In this document: piece after piece, positions 15,873 to 22,530 of the stretch
How positions within the stretch are numbered: position 1 is the first letter of the stretch
Layout of the letters: each line of letters opens with the position of its first letter
Assembly (NCBI GenBank): GCA_900540455.1
Contig: UQGD01000028.1
Location: 1 to 28,517 of the forward strand
Source of the DNA: an uncultured Faecalibacterium sp.
Lineage (GTDB): Bacteria; Bacillota; Clostridia; Oscillospirales; Ruminococcaceae
Direction of reading: 5' to 3'
DNA: 28,517 nt
The notes under the pieces: generated by a model
Seen by the model: only the letters and a program-made list of their open reading frames with translations
What the model was told of the DNA's origin: nothing
Database searches by the model: none
Program-made: the position numbers and the translations under genes

Positions 15873-15901
15873 TTGACAAATCTCCAAAAGGACGGTACAA
15901 T
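15873..15901 (+). promoter_or_regulatory. Sigma-A type promoter of the zinc-ribbon gene
   Basis: Perfect TTGACA (15873-15878), 17-bp spacer, TACAAT (15896-15901). It is preceded by a T-run that may act as an UP-like element. Confidence 0.88.
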
Positions 15902-15907
15902 AGGAAA

Positions 15908-16039
15908 GTCCTCAGTCAGAGGACCATCCATCATTCTGGCCCCTGGTAAGCTTACGATCAGCGCGATGGTCTCGAAACACCAAAGTTATGGTTACAATCC
16001 TTCCGTGGGTAAGAACTAAGACAAAGAGGAGATACTACG
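15908..16039 (+). promoter_or_regulatory. Long leader of the zinc-ribbon gene
   Basis: About 130 nt separate the transcription start from the ATG. A hairpin GTCCTC-AGTCA-GAGGAC (15908-15924) lies at the very 5' end, and a 10-bp palindrome GTAAGCTTAC at 15946-15955. No known riboswitch pattern was recognised. The leader is long for so small a gene, so post-transcriptional control is possible. Confidence 0.4.
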
Positions 16040-16327
16040 ATGTTCGAAGACAAGACTTTAGTTTGCAAGGACTGCGGCAAGGAGTTTGTTTGGACTGCCG
16101 GCGAGCAGGAGTTCTACGCATCCCGCGGCTTCGAGAACCAGCCCCAGCGCTGCAAGAGCTGCCGTGACGCCCGCAAGAACGGCGTCCGCAACACCTCCGG
16201 CGGCGAGCGTCAGATGTTTGACGCTGTCTGCGCTGCTTGCGGCAAGACCTGCAAGGTGCCCTTCCAGCCCCGTGAGGACCGTCCGGTCTACTGCTCTGAC
16301 TGCTTCGCTCGCATGAAGCAGAACTAA
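16040..16327 (+). CDS. Small double zinc-ribbon protein
   Basis: The 95-residue cytoplasmic protein has two zinc ribbons. The first uses C9-C12 and C38-C41 (CKDCGKEFVWTAGEQEFY is typical of the 'probable zinc-ribbon' family). The second uses C64-C67 and C85-C88, exactly CxxC-x17-CxxC, a named domain of small bacterial proteins. An extra C71 is present. It is probably a nucleic-acid or protein binder, and no precise function is established. The ribosome site AAGAGGAG lies upstream. It is a single gene between its own promoter and terminator, and its biased codons imply strong expression. Confidence 0.9.
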   Translation: MFEDKTLVCKDCGKEFVWTAGEQEFYASRGFENQPQRCKSCRDARKNGVRNTSGGERQMFDAVCAACGKTCKVPFQPREDRPVYCSDCFARMKQN

Positions 16328-16352
16328 GAGCTGCTCTTAGCAAAAGCTGTCG

Positions 16353-16383
16353 CCCCCTCTGCCATCCGGCGGAGGGGGTTTTT
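16353..16383 (+). terminator. Terminator of the zinc-ribbon gene
   Basis: CCCCCTCTGCC (16353-16363) pairs with GGCGGAGGGGG (16368-16378), one G-T pair included, around ATCC, followed by five T. Confidence 0.92.
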
Positions 16384-16417
16384 GCGTTGCCGGGACAGGC
16401 CGATCTGCGCTGCCCCC

Positions 16418-16447
16418 TTGCAATCTGCCTGCAATTTGGGGTATAGT
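16418..16447 (+). promoter_or_regulatory. Candidate promoter of the DUF1858-trmK-nif3-rqcH run
   Basis: TTGCAA (16418-16423), 18-bp spacer, TATAGT (16442-16447). It would start transcription near 16454, just before the foldback element at 16461-16636, and leave a leader of about 210 nt. Confidence 0.6.
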
Positions 16448-16460
16448 AAAAAGGAGACCC

Positions 16461-16636
16461 GCCCTTGGCTGCCTCCGAATAAGAAACCATTGCCCGCCGA
16501 CTGACGATTTTGTGTAATTGCTGTGTCAAAGCAGCTTGCCAGCCAGCAAGGATGCCTGCGCTGCTTTTCCTTGCACTAGCCCAAATCTCTCAGCCAGAAC
16601 CAATGTTTTCTTATTTGGAGGCAGCCTTTGCAGGGC
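16461..16636. mobile_element. 176-bp foldback (MITE-like) element in the DUF1858 leader
   Basis: The two ends are long imperfect inverted repeats. The 26 nt at 16467-16492 and at 16601-16626 are complementary at 24 positions plus one G-T pair. The match extends outward through GCCCT/AGGGC (16461-16465 with 16632-16636), and inward through CTGA, GATTT and AAAGCAGC/GCTGCTTT blocks to a central CTTGC/GCAAG hairpin. The whole stretch is therefore one long palindrome without a gene of its own. This is the shape of a miniature inverted-repeat element or of a large RNA hairpin. No target-site duplication was evident, so mobility is inferred from shape only. Confidence 0.55.
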
Positions 16637-16662
16637 GCTGTACAAAAGAAAGGAAACACATC

Positions 16663-16911
16663 ATGTTCGATATCTTTAATATGATCAAGAAAGACAAGTC
16701 CGCTGCACGCAAGGTCACCCGCCAGACCATCATCGGGGATATCCTGGATATGGACCAGAGCACGGCTCCCTATTTTATGGAGATCGGTATGCACTGCCTG
16801 GGCTGCCCCTCCTCCCGGGGCGAGACCCTGGAGGAAGCCTGTGCTGTGCACGGCGTGGACTGCGATGAGCTGATCGAAAAGCTCAACGCCCATCTGGAGG
16901 CACAGGCCTAA
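16663..16911 (+). CDS. DUF1858 domain protein
   Basis: This 82-residue protein carries the DUF1858 domain, a small helical domain found alone or with hybrid-cluster/disulfide-reductase-like proteins. Residues about 19-80 include TIIGDILDMD and the signature MHCLGCPSS with H44, C45 and C48, a CxxC that may bind metal or be redox active. The frame is open upstream to 16510, but that part lies in the foldback element. The ATG at 16663 follows AAAGGA and opens a normal N-terminus. The stop TAA is directly followed by the trmK ATG, so translation is coupled. Confidence 0.88.
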   Translation: MFDIFNMIKKDKSAARKVTRQTIIGDILDMDQSTAPYFMEIGMHCLGCPSSRGETLEEACAVHGVDCDELIEKLNAHLEAQA

Positions 16912-17577
16912 ATGCTGCCCGTGCTGGATGCCCGGCTGTCGGCAGCGGCAGAGCTGGTGCGCCCCGGCCTGCCTGCGGCAGATATCGGCTGCGACCACGG
17001 AAAGCTGGCAGCGGTGCTGGCAGGGGCGGGCCGGTGCCCCCGGGTGATCGGGGCCGACCTGCGCCCCGGCCCCCTGGCAAAAGCCCGGCGCACGCTGGAA
17101 GCTGCAGGCTGCCAGGATAAAGTAGAGCTGCGCTTGGGGGATGGGCTGTCTGTCCTGCGGGAGGGGGAGGTGGCCACCATCGTTTTGGCGGGGGTGTCTG
17201 CCCAGACCACCTGGGAGATCCTTGAAAAAGCCCCCTGGATCTTTCAGCCCGGCGGTCCCCGTCTGGTGCTGGTGCCTGCCACCCGCCATGGAGATCTGCG
17301 CCGCTGGCTGTGGCAGAAGGGGTTTGCCCTGGCGGCGGACCGACCGGTCCAGGCAGCAGGCCGGTGGTATGCGGTGATGGCGGCGGAGTATACCGGCCAG
17401 AGCCGTCAGCCGACTTTGGCGCAGTGCTTGTTTGGAGAGACCGGCTGCTGGCCGGAAGGGGCTGCCTATGCAGCCTGGCAGCGGGCAAAGCTGCCCAAAC
17501 TGCGGCTGGGTGTGCCGGACGGCACCCCGCTGGCCGCTGAGATGGATGCGATCATCCAGGAAGGGGATGCCCTTTGA
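16912..17577 (+). CDS. trmK: tRNA (adenine-22-N1)-methyltransferase
   Basis: This SAM-dependent enzyme methylates A22 of tRNAs. It has 221 residues. The SAM-binding motif I is ADIGCDHGKL (about 23-32), followed by VIGADLRPGPL (about 45-55) and DGLSVL. The next motif reads LAGVSA (about 92-97), where the family usually shows AGMGG, an unexpected change near the active site. The order trmK-nif3 is the classic Firmicutes arrangement and supports the call. It starts immediately after the DUF1858 stop, and its TGA overlaps the TTG start of the next gene. Confidence 0.88.
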   Translation: MLPVLDARLSAAAELVRPGLPAADIGCDHGKLAAVLAGAGRCPRVIGADLRPGPLAKARRTLEAAGCQDKVELRLGDGLSVLREGEVATIVLAGVSAQTTWEILEKAPWIFQPGGPRLVLVPATRHGDLRRWLWQKGFALAADRPVQAAGRWYAVMAAEYTGQSRQPTLAQCLFGETGCWPEGAAYAAWQRAKLPKLRLGVPDGTPLAAEMDAIIQEGDAL

Positions 17578-18353
17578 ATACGGTTCAGGAGATCTTGTCT
17601 GCTATGGAGCGGCTGGCGCCGCCGGAGCTGGCAGAAGGCTGGGATAACGTGGGGCTGCTGGTGGACTGCGGCCGTCCGGTGCGGCGGGTGCTGACAGCGC
17701 TGGATATCACACCGGCGGTCCTTGCAGAGGCGGTGGAGCAAAAATGTGAGCTGATCGTGGCCCACCATCCGGTGATCTTTGCACCGCTCAAACAGCTGGG
17801 GCCGGAGGATATGACGTTCCGTCTGGTGCAGGCCGGGGTGTCAGCCATTTGTATGCACACCAATCTGGATGCGGCAGCAGGCGGCGTCAACGATACCCTG
17901 GCGGCCCTGTTCGGGATGCAGGAGCCGGAGATTTTTGCAGAAGGCTGCGGCCGGGTGGGGCAGATCGCCCCGCTGACTGTGCCGCAGCTGGCCCAAAAGG
18001 CGCAGCAGCTGCTGGCGGGTGAATGTAACGCCCCGGCCAGCGGTCCGGCTGTGCAGGTAAAATTTGTGGACAACGGCCGCCCGGTGCGCCGCCTGGCGGT
18101 GATCAGCGGCGCTGGGGGCAGTATGTTCGACCAGGCACTGGCCCAAGGGGCGGACTGCCTGCTGACCGGCGAAGCCAACCACCACCACGCCTGTGATGCA
18201 GCCCGTTTGGGGCTGGGACTGGTGGCGGCGGGCCATTATGCAACGGAGTTCCCGGTGGTGCGCCGTCTGGCCGAAGCGCTGCGGGCGGCCTGCCCTGGCC
18301 TGGAGGTCTTGCCCAGCGCCCAGGACCGGGACCCCTACACTTATATAGGATGA
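17574..18353 (+). CDS. Nif3-like dinuclear metal-centre protein
   Basis: This 259-residue member of the Nif3/YbgI/YqfO family is known as a hexameric toroid with two metals per subunit; its biochemical role is unclear. Metal ligands are visible: H64-H65 in IVAHHPVIF, D99 in MHTNLDAA, H221 and E225 in AGHYATE. The length matches the short form without the central PII-like insertion of B. subtilis YqfO. The start is TTG, overlapping the trmK stop (TTGA), with AGGAAGGGG upstream. No ATG fits the family N-terminus better. It lies eleven bases before rqcH. Confidence 0.9.
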   Translation: MNTVQEILSAMERLAPPELAEGWDNVGLLVDCGRPVRRVLTALDITPAVLAEAVEQKCELIVAHHPVIFAPLKQLGPEDMTFRLVQAGVSAICMHTNLDAAAGGVNDTLAALFGMQEPEIFAEGCGRVGQIAPLTVPQLAQKAQQLLAGECNAPASGPAVQVKFVDNGRPVRRLAVISGAGGSMFDQALAQGADCLLTGEANHHHACDAARLGLGLVAAGHYATEFPVVRRLAEALRAACPGLEVLPSAQDRDPYTYIG

Positions 18354-18364
18354 GGTAAACCAAC

Positions 18365-20119
18365 ATGGCATTGGACGCTGCGACACTGGCGCTGGCGGCA
18401 TCGGAGCTGAAAACGACCCTGACCGACGCCAAGATCGCAAAAATATTTGAGCCTACGCGGGATGAGCTGGTGATCAGTCTGCGGACCCGCACCGAGACCT
18501 TCAGCCTGCTGCTGTCGGCCCGCAGCGGGTCTGCCCGGGTCTGCCTGACCCAGGAAAGCTTTGAAAACCCGGAGACCCCGCCCTCCTTCTGTATGCTGAT
18601 GCGCAAGCATCTGTCCGGTGGACGGCTGCTGGATGTGCGGATGGAGCCGGGTGACCGGATCGTGTATTTTGAATTTCTTTGCACCAACGAGATGGGGGAC
18701 CTGGTGCACAACATCCTCTGTGCAGAGCTGATGGGCCGGTACTCCAACCTGGTGCTGGTGCAGGACGGCAAGATCCTGGATGCACTCAAGCGGGTGGATT
18801 TTGAGGATAGCGAGGTGCGGCAGCTGCTGCCCGGCTTGCCCTATACCGTTCCGCCCAAGCCCGCCCGGCCGGATTTCCTCTCGGTCAGCGCTGCATCCAT
18901 CGTGGCGGCGGCCTGTACCCGGGAGCTGCCGGTGGCGGATGCGCTGAACAAAACCGCAGCCGGTGTGGGGCCGGTGGTCTGCCGGGAGGCTGCCTGGCGT
19001 GCATTTGCCGGGGAGGAGCTGCTGGCCAGTGAGCTGACCGAGCCGCAGCGTCAGCAGCTGATGCAGGCCATCGACCAGCTCAAGGCAGAGCACGAGGCGG
19101 GGGGCACCCCCTGCAGCATTGCTGCACCGGATGGCCATCCGGTGGAATATACCTTTTTTGTGCCGCAGCAGTACGGCGAAGCCTACCAGGTGCGCCGGTG
19201 GCCCAGTTTCAGCGCTCTGCTGGATGGCTACTACGCAGAAAAGGACCGGGCCGAGCGGCTGCGCACCAAAAGCAAGGAGCTGCATAAAGCCGTCCATAAT
19301 ATGTACGACCGAGCGCTGCGCAAGCAGGCAGCCCGGCGGGACGAGCTGGCCGCCAGCGGCAAAAGCGAGAAGCTGCGCCTGTACGGAGAGCTGCTTTCGG
19401 CCAACCTCTACATGGCACAGAAGGGGATGTCCAGCATCACCGTGCCCAACTGGTACGATGAAGGCAACGAAGTGACCATTCCGCTGGACCTGCGCTACAC
19501 CCCCAGCCAGAACGCCCAGAACTACTTCAAAAATTACAAAAAGAAGCAGACTGCCGCCCGTATGCTGGTGGATCTGCTGGCAGAAGGCGAAAAGGAGATC
19601 GCCTACCTGGAAACGGTGCTCTACGAAGTGGAGTCCGCTTCCGGTGAGGCAGCTCTGGGGGAGATCCGGGCAGAGCTGAAAAGCCAGGGATACCTGAAAT
19701 ATTACAAGCAGCGGGATAAGCGGCAGAAACCGGCGGACTTCCTGCGCTTTACCTCCTCGGATGGATTCGAGATCCTGGTGGGGCGCAACAACGCCCAGAA
19801 CGACCGCCTTACCCTGCACACCGCCCGGGGCAAAGACCTCTGGTTCCATGTGCAGAAAGCCCCCGGCAGCCATGTGGTGGTGATGAGCCGGGGCGAGGAT
19901 ATCCCGGACACTACCCGTCAGGAGGCTGCGGAACTGGCAGTGATCCATTCCAGCGCTTTCCGGGCGGGAGCGGCTGCCAAGGTGGCGGTGGACACCACCG
20001 AGGTAAAGAATATCTGGAAAGCCAATGGCGCAAAGCCCGGTATGGTGCTGTACGAGGTGTATACCACCGTCTATGTCACCCCCCGGGAAGGGCTGGAAAA
20101 GACCCTGCAAAAAAAATAA
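18365..20119 (+). CDS. rqcH: Ribosome quality control protein RqcH (NFACT family, Rqc2 homologue)
   Basis: This 584-residue protein has the NFACT-N domain (about 1-190), a helical/coiled-coil middle (about 270-440) and the NFACT-R domain (about 455-560, with GFEILVGRNNAQND and KDLWFHVQKAPGSHVVV). From the family, RqcH binds obstructed 50S subunits with peptidyl-tRNA and recruits tRNA-Ala to add alanine tails for degradation. The key residues D97 and R98 are present (PGDRIVYF) at exactly the numbering known for B. subtilis RqcH. Older annotation calls this family fibronectin-binding protein FbpA. The start follows GATGAGG. It is last in the trmK run, with only a weak A/T dyad after the stop. 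Confidence 0.94.
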   Translation: MALDAATLALAASELKTTLTDAKIAKIFEPTRDELVISLRTRTETFSLLLSARSGSARVCLTQESFENPETPPSFCMLMRKHLSGGRLLDVRMEPGDRIVYFEFLCTNEMGDLVHNILCAELMGRYSNLVLVQDGKILDALKRVDFEDSEVRQLLPGLPYTVPPKPARPDFLSVSAASIVAAACTRELPVADALNKTAAGVGPVVCREAAWRAFAGEELLASELTEPQRQQLMQAIDQLKAEHEAGGTPCSIAAPDGHPVEYTFFVPQQYGEAYQVRRWPSFSALLDGYYAEKDRAERLRTKSKELHKAVHNMYDRALRKQAARRDELAASGKSEKLRLYGELLSANLYMAQKGMSSITVPNWYDEGNEVTIPLDLRYTPSQNAQNYFKNYKKKQTAARMLVDLLAEGEKEIAYLETVLYEVESASGEAALGEIRAELKSQGYLKYYKQRDKRQKPADFLRFTSSDGFEILVGRNNAQNDRLTLHTARGKDLWFHVQKAPGSHVVVMSRGEDIPDTTRQEAAELAVIHSSAFRAGAAAKVAVDTTEVKNIWKANGAKPGMVLYEVYTTVYVTPREGLEKTLQKK

Positions 20120-20190
20120 AGCCTTATTTTTGGGATCGGATGGTGTGTTTGCATCAGCTGGTCCCTTTTTTCAAAAAATTTTGTCTGCCG

Positions 20191-20220
20191 GCAAACACTT
20201 GTGCCGTGCCGTTCGTCTTA
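20191..20220 (+). promoter_or_regulatory. Candidate ECF-type promoter of the sigma factor gene
   Basis: GCAAAC (20191-20196) and CGTCTTA (20214-20220) are 17 bp apart. This resembles ECF promoters, with an AAC-type -35 and a CGTC-type -10, and not sigma-A promoters. It lies 46 nt upstream of the sigma factor start, so positive autoregulation is likely. Confidence 0.5.
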
Positions 20221-20265
20221 CAGACAGAAGGACGGAAAAGCAAGAGAAAGGAGGGGAGCGCACCC

Positions 20266-20748
20266 ATGTGGGAGATGCTGTACGAGGAGTTCTGGGACAA
20301 GCTGGAACACTTCTGCTTCCGGCTGTGCCGGGACGAAGGGCGGGCCGAGGATATGACCCAGGAAGTGTTCCTCCGTGCGCTGCAAAACCGTGCATTGATC
20401 GAGAGCTTTACGTCCGGTCAGTGCAAAGCCTGGCTGTTTGCCGCCGCTCGCAATCTGTACTGTGACCAGGTGCGCCGGGCAGCCAGGGAGCAGCAGCTGC
20501 TGGAGACGCTCTGCCCGGGACCCCAGCCGGATGCCCCGGATGAGACTGCCGCCGATGCCCTGGAGCGGGTGGACCTGAACAGTCTGCTGGAGCAGCTTCC
20601 ACCGGAGGACCGGCAGCTGTTTTTGCTGCGGTACCAGCATGGGTGGAATGCCACCCAGCTGGGGCAGCAGCTGGGGCTGCCGCCAGCCACCGTCCGTACC
20701 CGCCTGGCCCGTATCCGGGCCCGCCTGCAACAAGAAATGGAGGATTGA
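20266..20748 (+). CDS. ECF-family RNA polymerase sigma factor
   Basis: The 160-residue product has sigma region 2 (about 3-70, including EDMTQEVFLRALQNR and AWLFAAARNLYCDQVRR) for -10 binding. It has region 4 (about 105-157, LPPEDRQLFLLRY then a helix-turn-helix GQQLGLPPATVRTRLARI) for -35 binding. Regions 1 and 3 are absent, as in ECF factors. The frame is open upstream to 20140, but the start at 20266 follows AAAGGAGGGG and gives the family N-terminus. No transmembrane anti-sigma gene is adjacent. The next gene starts four bases after this stop, and its product is the obvious partner or target. Confidence 0.92.
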   Translation: MWEMLYEEFWDKLEHFCFRLCRDEGRAEDMTQEVFLRALQNRALIESFTSGQCKAWLFAAARNLYCDQVRRAAREQQLLETLCPGPQPDAPDETAADALERVDLNSLLEQLPPEDRQLFLLRYQHGWNATQLGQQLGLPPATVRTRLARIRARLQQEMED

Positions 20749-20752
20749 ACGT

Positions 20753-21937
20753 ATGAAAAAGCTGAAAGTAGATGCCGCCCTGCTGGACCTGCGCCGGATG
20801 CAGCCCGCCGCACTGGAGGGCTACGATGCCATTGAGATGAGCGCTGCCATGGTGCTGACCTCTCCCCGCAGCCAGTCTCTGCTGCAGCAGTATCCGGTGC
20901 AGCTGGAATGTGCTATGGTGCAGAACTGTGAGGAGGACGTAACGTTCAACACCATCAACGGCAAGCTGACCCTGAATGGCTGCAACGACCCTGCCGGAAA
21001 ACAGATCCTGATGGTCAACGGCAAGCTGATCATCTCCCCGGATGCCGGAGACGTGCTGCGTCGGTATGTCCGCATCATCGTCAATGGCAAGGTCAGCTGC
21101 CCCCGTTCTCTGGTGCCGGTGGTGGGCAGTCAGTGCATGGTCAATGGCAAGGTGGTCAGCTACCCGGACGGTGCTGTGGTGCTGGGGGGCAGCACTGCAA
21201 AACTGAACAAGAACTTTCTGCTCCGGGCCGAAGGGCGGCTCTATTGGCACGAAAAGATGTTCATTGCGGCGGACCCCAAGCTGGACCCGGAGGCGCTGGC
21301 TGCAAAGGGTGCGCGTTTTACAGCGCCCCGCGCCATTTTGATCGAGAGCCTGGCCGAGCGGCTGGCCCCGCTGTTTACCGAGGACACCGAGCTGATCGTG
21401 GTGCCGGATGGGACCGCTGTGGTGGAAGAGGACCTGGAACTGTCCGCTTTGTCGCAGCGCCGTTATGGCAGCCGCCTGTACGTGCTGGGGGATGTGGTCA
21501 TCCCGGAGGAGCGTCCGGCAGATCTTTCTGCGCTGGAATACCTGAAGGTGGAGGGCGCCGTTTTGCTGCCCTCCTCCCAGGAGGAGGCATTCTGCACCAT
21601 CCCGGAGCTGGAGTATGAACGGCTGCGGACGCTGAATGGCCATCTGCTGGCGGGACGCCCGATGGTGCAGCTGAGCCCCGAGACGCTGGCACTGTACCCG
21701 GAGGGCGTTGCCTGCGCCGACTGTGCCAGTGTCATCCTGGACCCGGCGCTGGAGCCGGACACCATTGCGAAAAAGTTGTGCTTCGATGGCTGCGCGCAGG
21801 TGCGCTGCACAAAGCTGCAGCAGAATGCTGTGGCGGCTGTGTGCCAGGATGTGGCGCAGATCCAGCTCAGTGATGCAGATGCAGCAGAGCAGGAAGGGGA
21901 GCTCACCTGCCTCAGCGGAGCGCAGCTGGCACTGTGA
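20753..21937 (+). CDS. Unrecognised cysteine-rich NGK-repeat protein next to an ECF sigma factor
   Basis: I do not recognise this 394-residue protein. It has no signal peptide or membrane helix, so it is probably cytoplasmic. Four NGK motifs occur at residues 69-71, 89-91, 111-113 and 131-133. The period is 20-22, each in a hydrophobic-beta context such as LMVNGKLIISP and CMVNGKVVSYPDG, and weaker copies follow (YVLGDVVIP, LKVEGAVLLP, LNGHLLAG). This suggests a beta-solenoid, loosely like bactofilins. Thirteen cysteines are present, several in the C-terminal 75 residues (CADC at 321-324; C343, C347, C352), which hints at metal or redox sensing. The frame is open upstream to 20639 inside the sigma gene. 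The ATG at 20753 with GGAGG upstream is the natural start. Confidence 0.85.
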   Translation: MKKLKVDAALLDLRRMQPAALEGYDAIEMSAAMVLTSPRSQSLLQQYPVQLECAMVQNCEEDVTFNTINGKLTLNGCNDPAGKQILMVNGKLIISPDAGDVLRRYVRIIVNGKVSCPRSLVPVVGSQCMVNGKVVSYPDGAVVLGGSTAKLNKNFLLRAEGRLYWHEKMFIAADPKLDPEALAAKGARFTAPRAILIESLAERLAPLFTEDTELIVVPDGTAVVEEDLELSALSQRRYGSRLYVLGDVVIPEERPADLSALEYLKVEGAVLLPSSQEEAFCTIPELEYERLRTLNGHLLAGRPMVQLSPETLALYPEGVACADCASVILDPALEPDTIAKKLCFDGCAQVRCTKLQQNAVAAVCQDVAQIQLSDADAAEQEGELTCLSGAQLAL

Positions 21938-21967
21938 CACTATATAATATAGGATAAGAAATCCGCC

Positions 21968-21996
21968 GGTGCGCTGCATTTTGCAGCGCACCTTTT
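21968..21996 (+). terminator. Terminator of the sigma factor/NGK-repeat operon
   Basis: GGTGCGCTGC (21968-21977) pairs perfectly with GCAGCGCACC (21983-21992), followed by four T. It lies 30 nt after the stop. Confidence 0.9.
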
Positions 21997-22056
21997 GTAT
22001 AACCGGCCTTTGTCCGGGGCATACTGGGGCTGAGGAGCGAATGGAAGGCGCAGAAT

Positions 22057-22086
22057 TGTGCATCTTGCACAGAAAATGTGCGCACA
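22057..22086. promoter_or_regulatory. Cluster of TGTGC dyads upstream of the rpsJ promoter
   Basis: TGTGCA-TCT-TGCACA (22057-22071) is followed after five bases by the perfect palindrome TGTGCGCACA (22077-22086). The half sites lie on a roughly 10-bp grid about 50 bp upstream of the -35 box of the S10 operon. They look like a protein-binding array, but the regulator is unknown. Confidence 0.45.
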
Positions 22087-22137
22087 GACTGGATAGAGAA
22101 AATAAAAAGGAAAATTCGCTTTTTTTTCAAAAAAGAC

Positions 22138-22166
22138 TTGCCAAATGCACGCAGATGTGATAAAAT
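22138..22166 (+). promoter_or_regulatory. Sigma-A type promoter of the S10 operon
   Basis: TTGCCA (22138-22143), 17-bp spacer, TAAAAT (22161-22166). It is preceded by A/T tracts (T8 and A6 at about 22120-22135) that could act as an UP-like element. The start near 22173 gives a leader of about 358 nt. Confidence 0.88.
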
Positions 22167-22173
22167 ATCTCTC

Positions 22174-22511
22174 GGCTGCAAAGGGCTTGTGCGATACAAG
22201 TCGTGCAGGCCAGCGATATGCGTAGATGCGGGAGGTTGTCGCCCAGCAATAGCTGAGGCGGGTTATTTCCGCGGAGTATGTCCGATCTTAGAACCGGGCG
22301 AAAAAATTACTGACAGCGATGGAATATGTTCCAGCGGCGAAGGCGGCCTGCCTTCTGCGTCAACGCGGGGAACCAATGTTCGGATTTGATTTGCTAATAA
22401 GTTTCCGGGAGAACTGCGAAGAACGGTTCACCGGTTTTTCTAGTGCCAAATCGCCGAACACCCGGAACTGTGTAGAGCAATTTATCGGCTCGCCTAGGGC
22501 AAAAATCAAAT
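22174..22511 (+). ncRNA. Structured 5' leader of the S10 ribosomal protein operon
   Basis: No gene is supported in this stretch, but several helices are visible. Domain 1: GGCTGCA (22174-22180) with TGCAGGCC (22204-22211, one bulged G), capped by CTTGT/ACAAG (22186-22190, 22196-22200). Domain 2: GCGGGA (22228-22233) with TTCCGC (22267-22272), enclosing CGCCCAGC-AATA-GCTGAGGCG (22240-22260). A small hairpin GAAGGC/GCCTTC lies at 22339-22355. Domain 3: ATTTGATTTGC (22384-22394) with GCAAAAATCAAAT (22499-22511, two bulged A), enclosing TTCCGGG/CCCGGAA (22403-22409, 22461-22467) and GAGC/GCTC (22475-22478, 22488-22491). This suggests autogenous control by a ribosomal protein such as L4. I recognise no named leader family. 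Confidence 0.6.
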
Positions 22512-22530
22512 TTTTCAGGAGGCGTAAGCA

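Noticed and set aside
15801..16019. 72-codon plus-strand frame between ackA and the zinc-ribbon gene
   Set aside because: It has no ribosome site and no family pattern, and it spans a perfect TTGACA/TACAAT promoter.
16510..16662. Upstream extension of the DUF1858 reading frame
   Set aside because: These codons lie inside the foldback element, and the ATG at 16663 has its own ribosome site and the family N-terminus.
18341..20110. 589-codon minus-strand frame opposite rqcH
   Set aside because: It is a shadow frame. RqcH carries the D97/R98 and NFACT-R motifs on the plus strand.
20109..20130. A/T-only dyad after rqcH as a terminator
   Set aside because: The stem is made only of A-T pairs and would be too weak. 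Readthrough toward the sigma gene cannot be excluded.
21943..21948. Perfect TATAAT after the NGK-repeat gene
   Set aside because: No -35 box at normal spacing, and a terminator follows within 20 bases.
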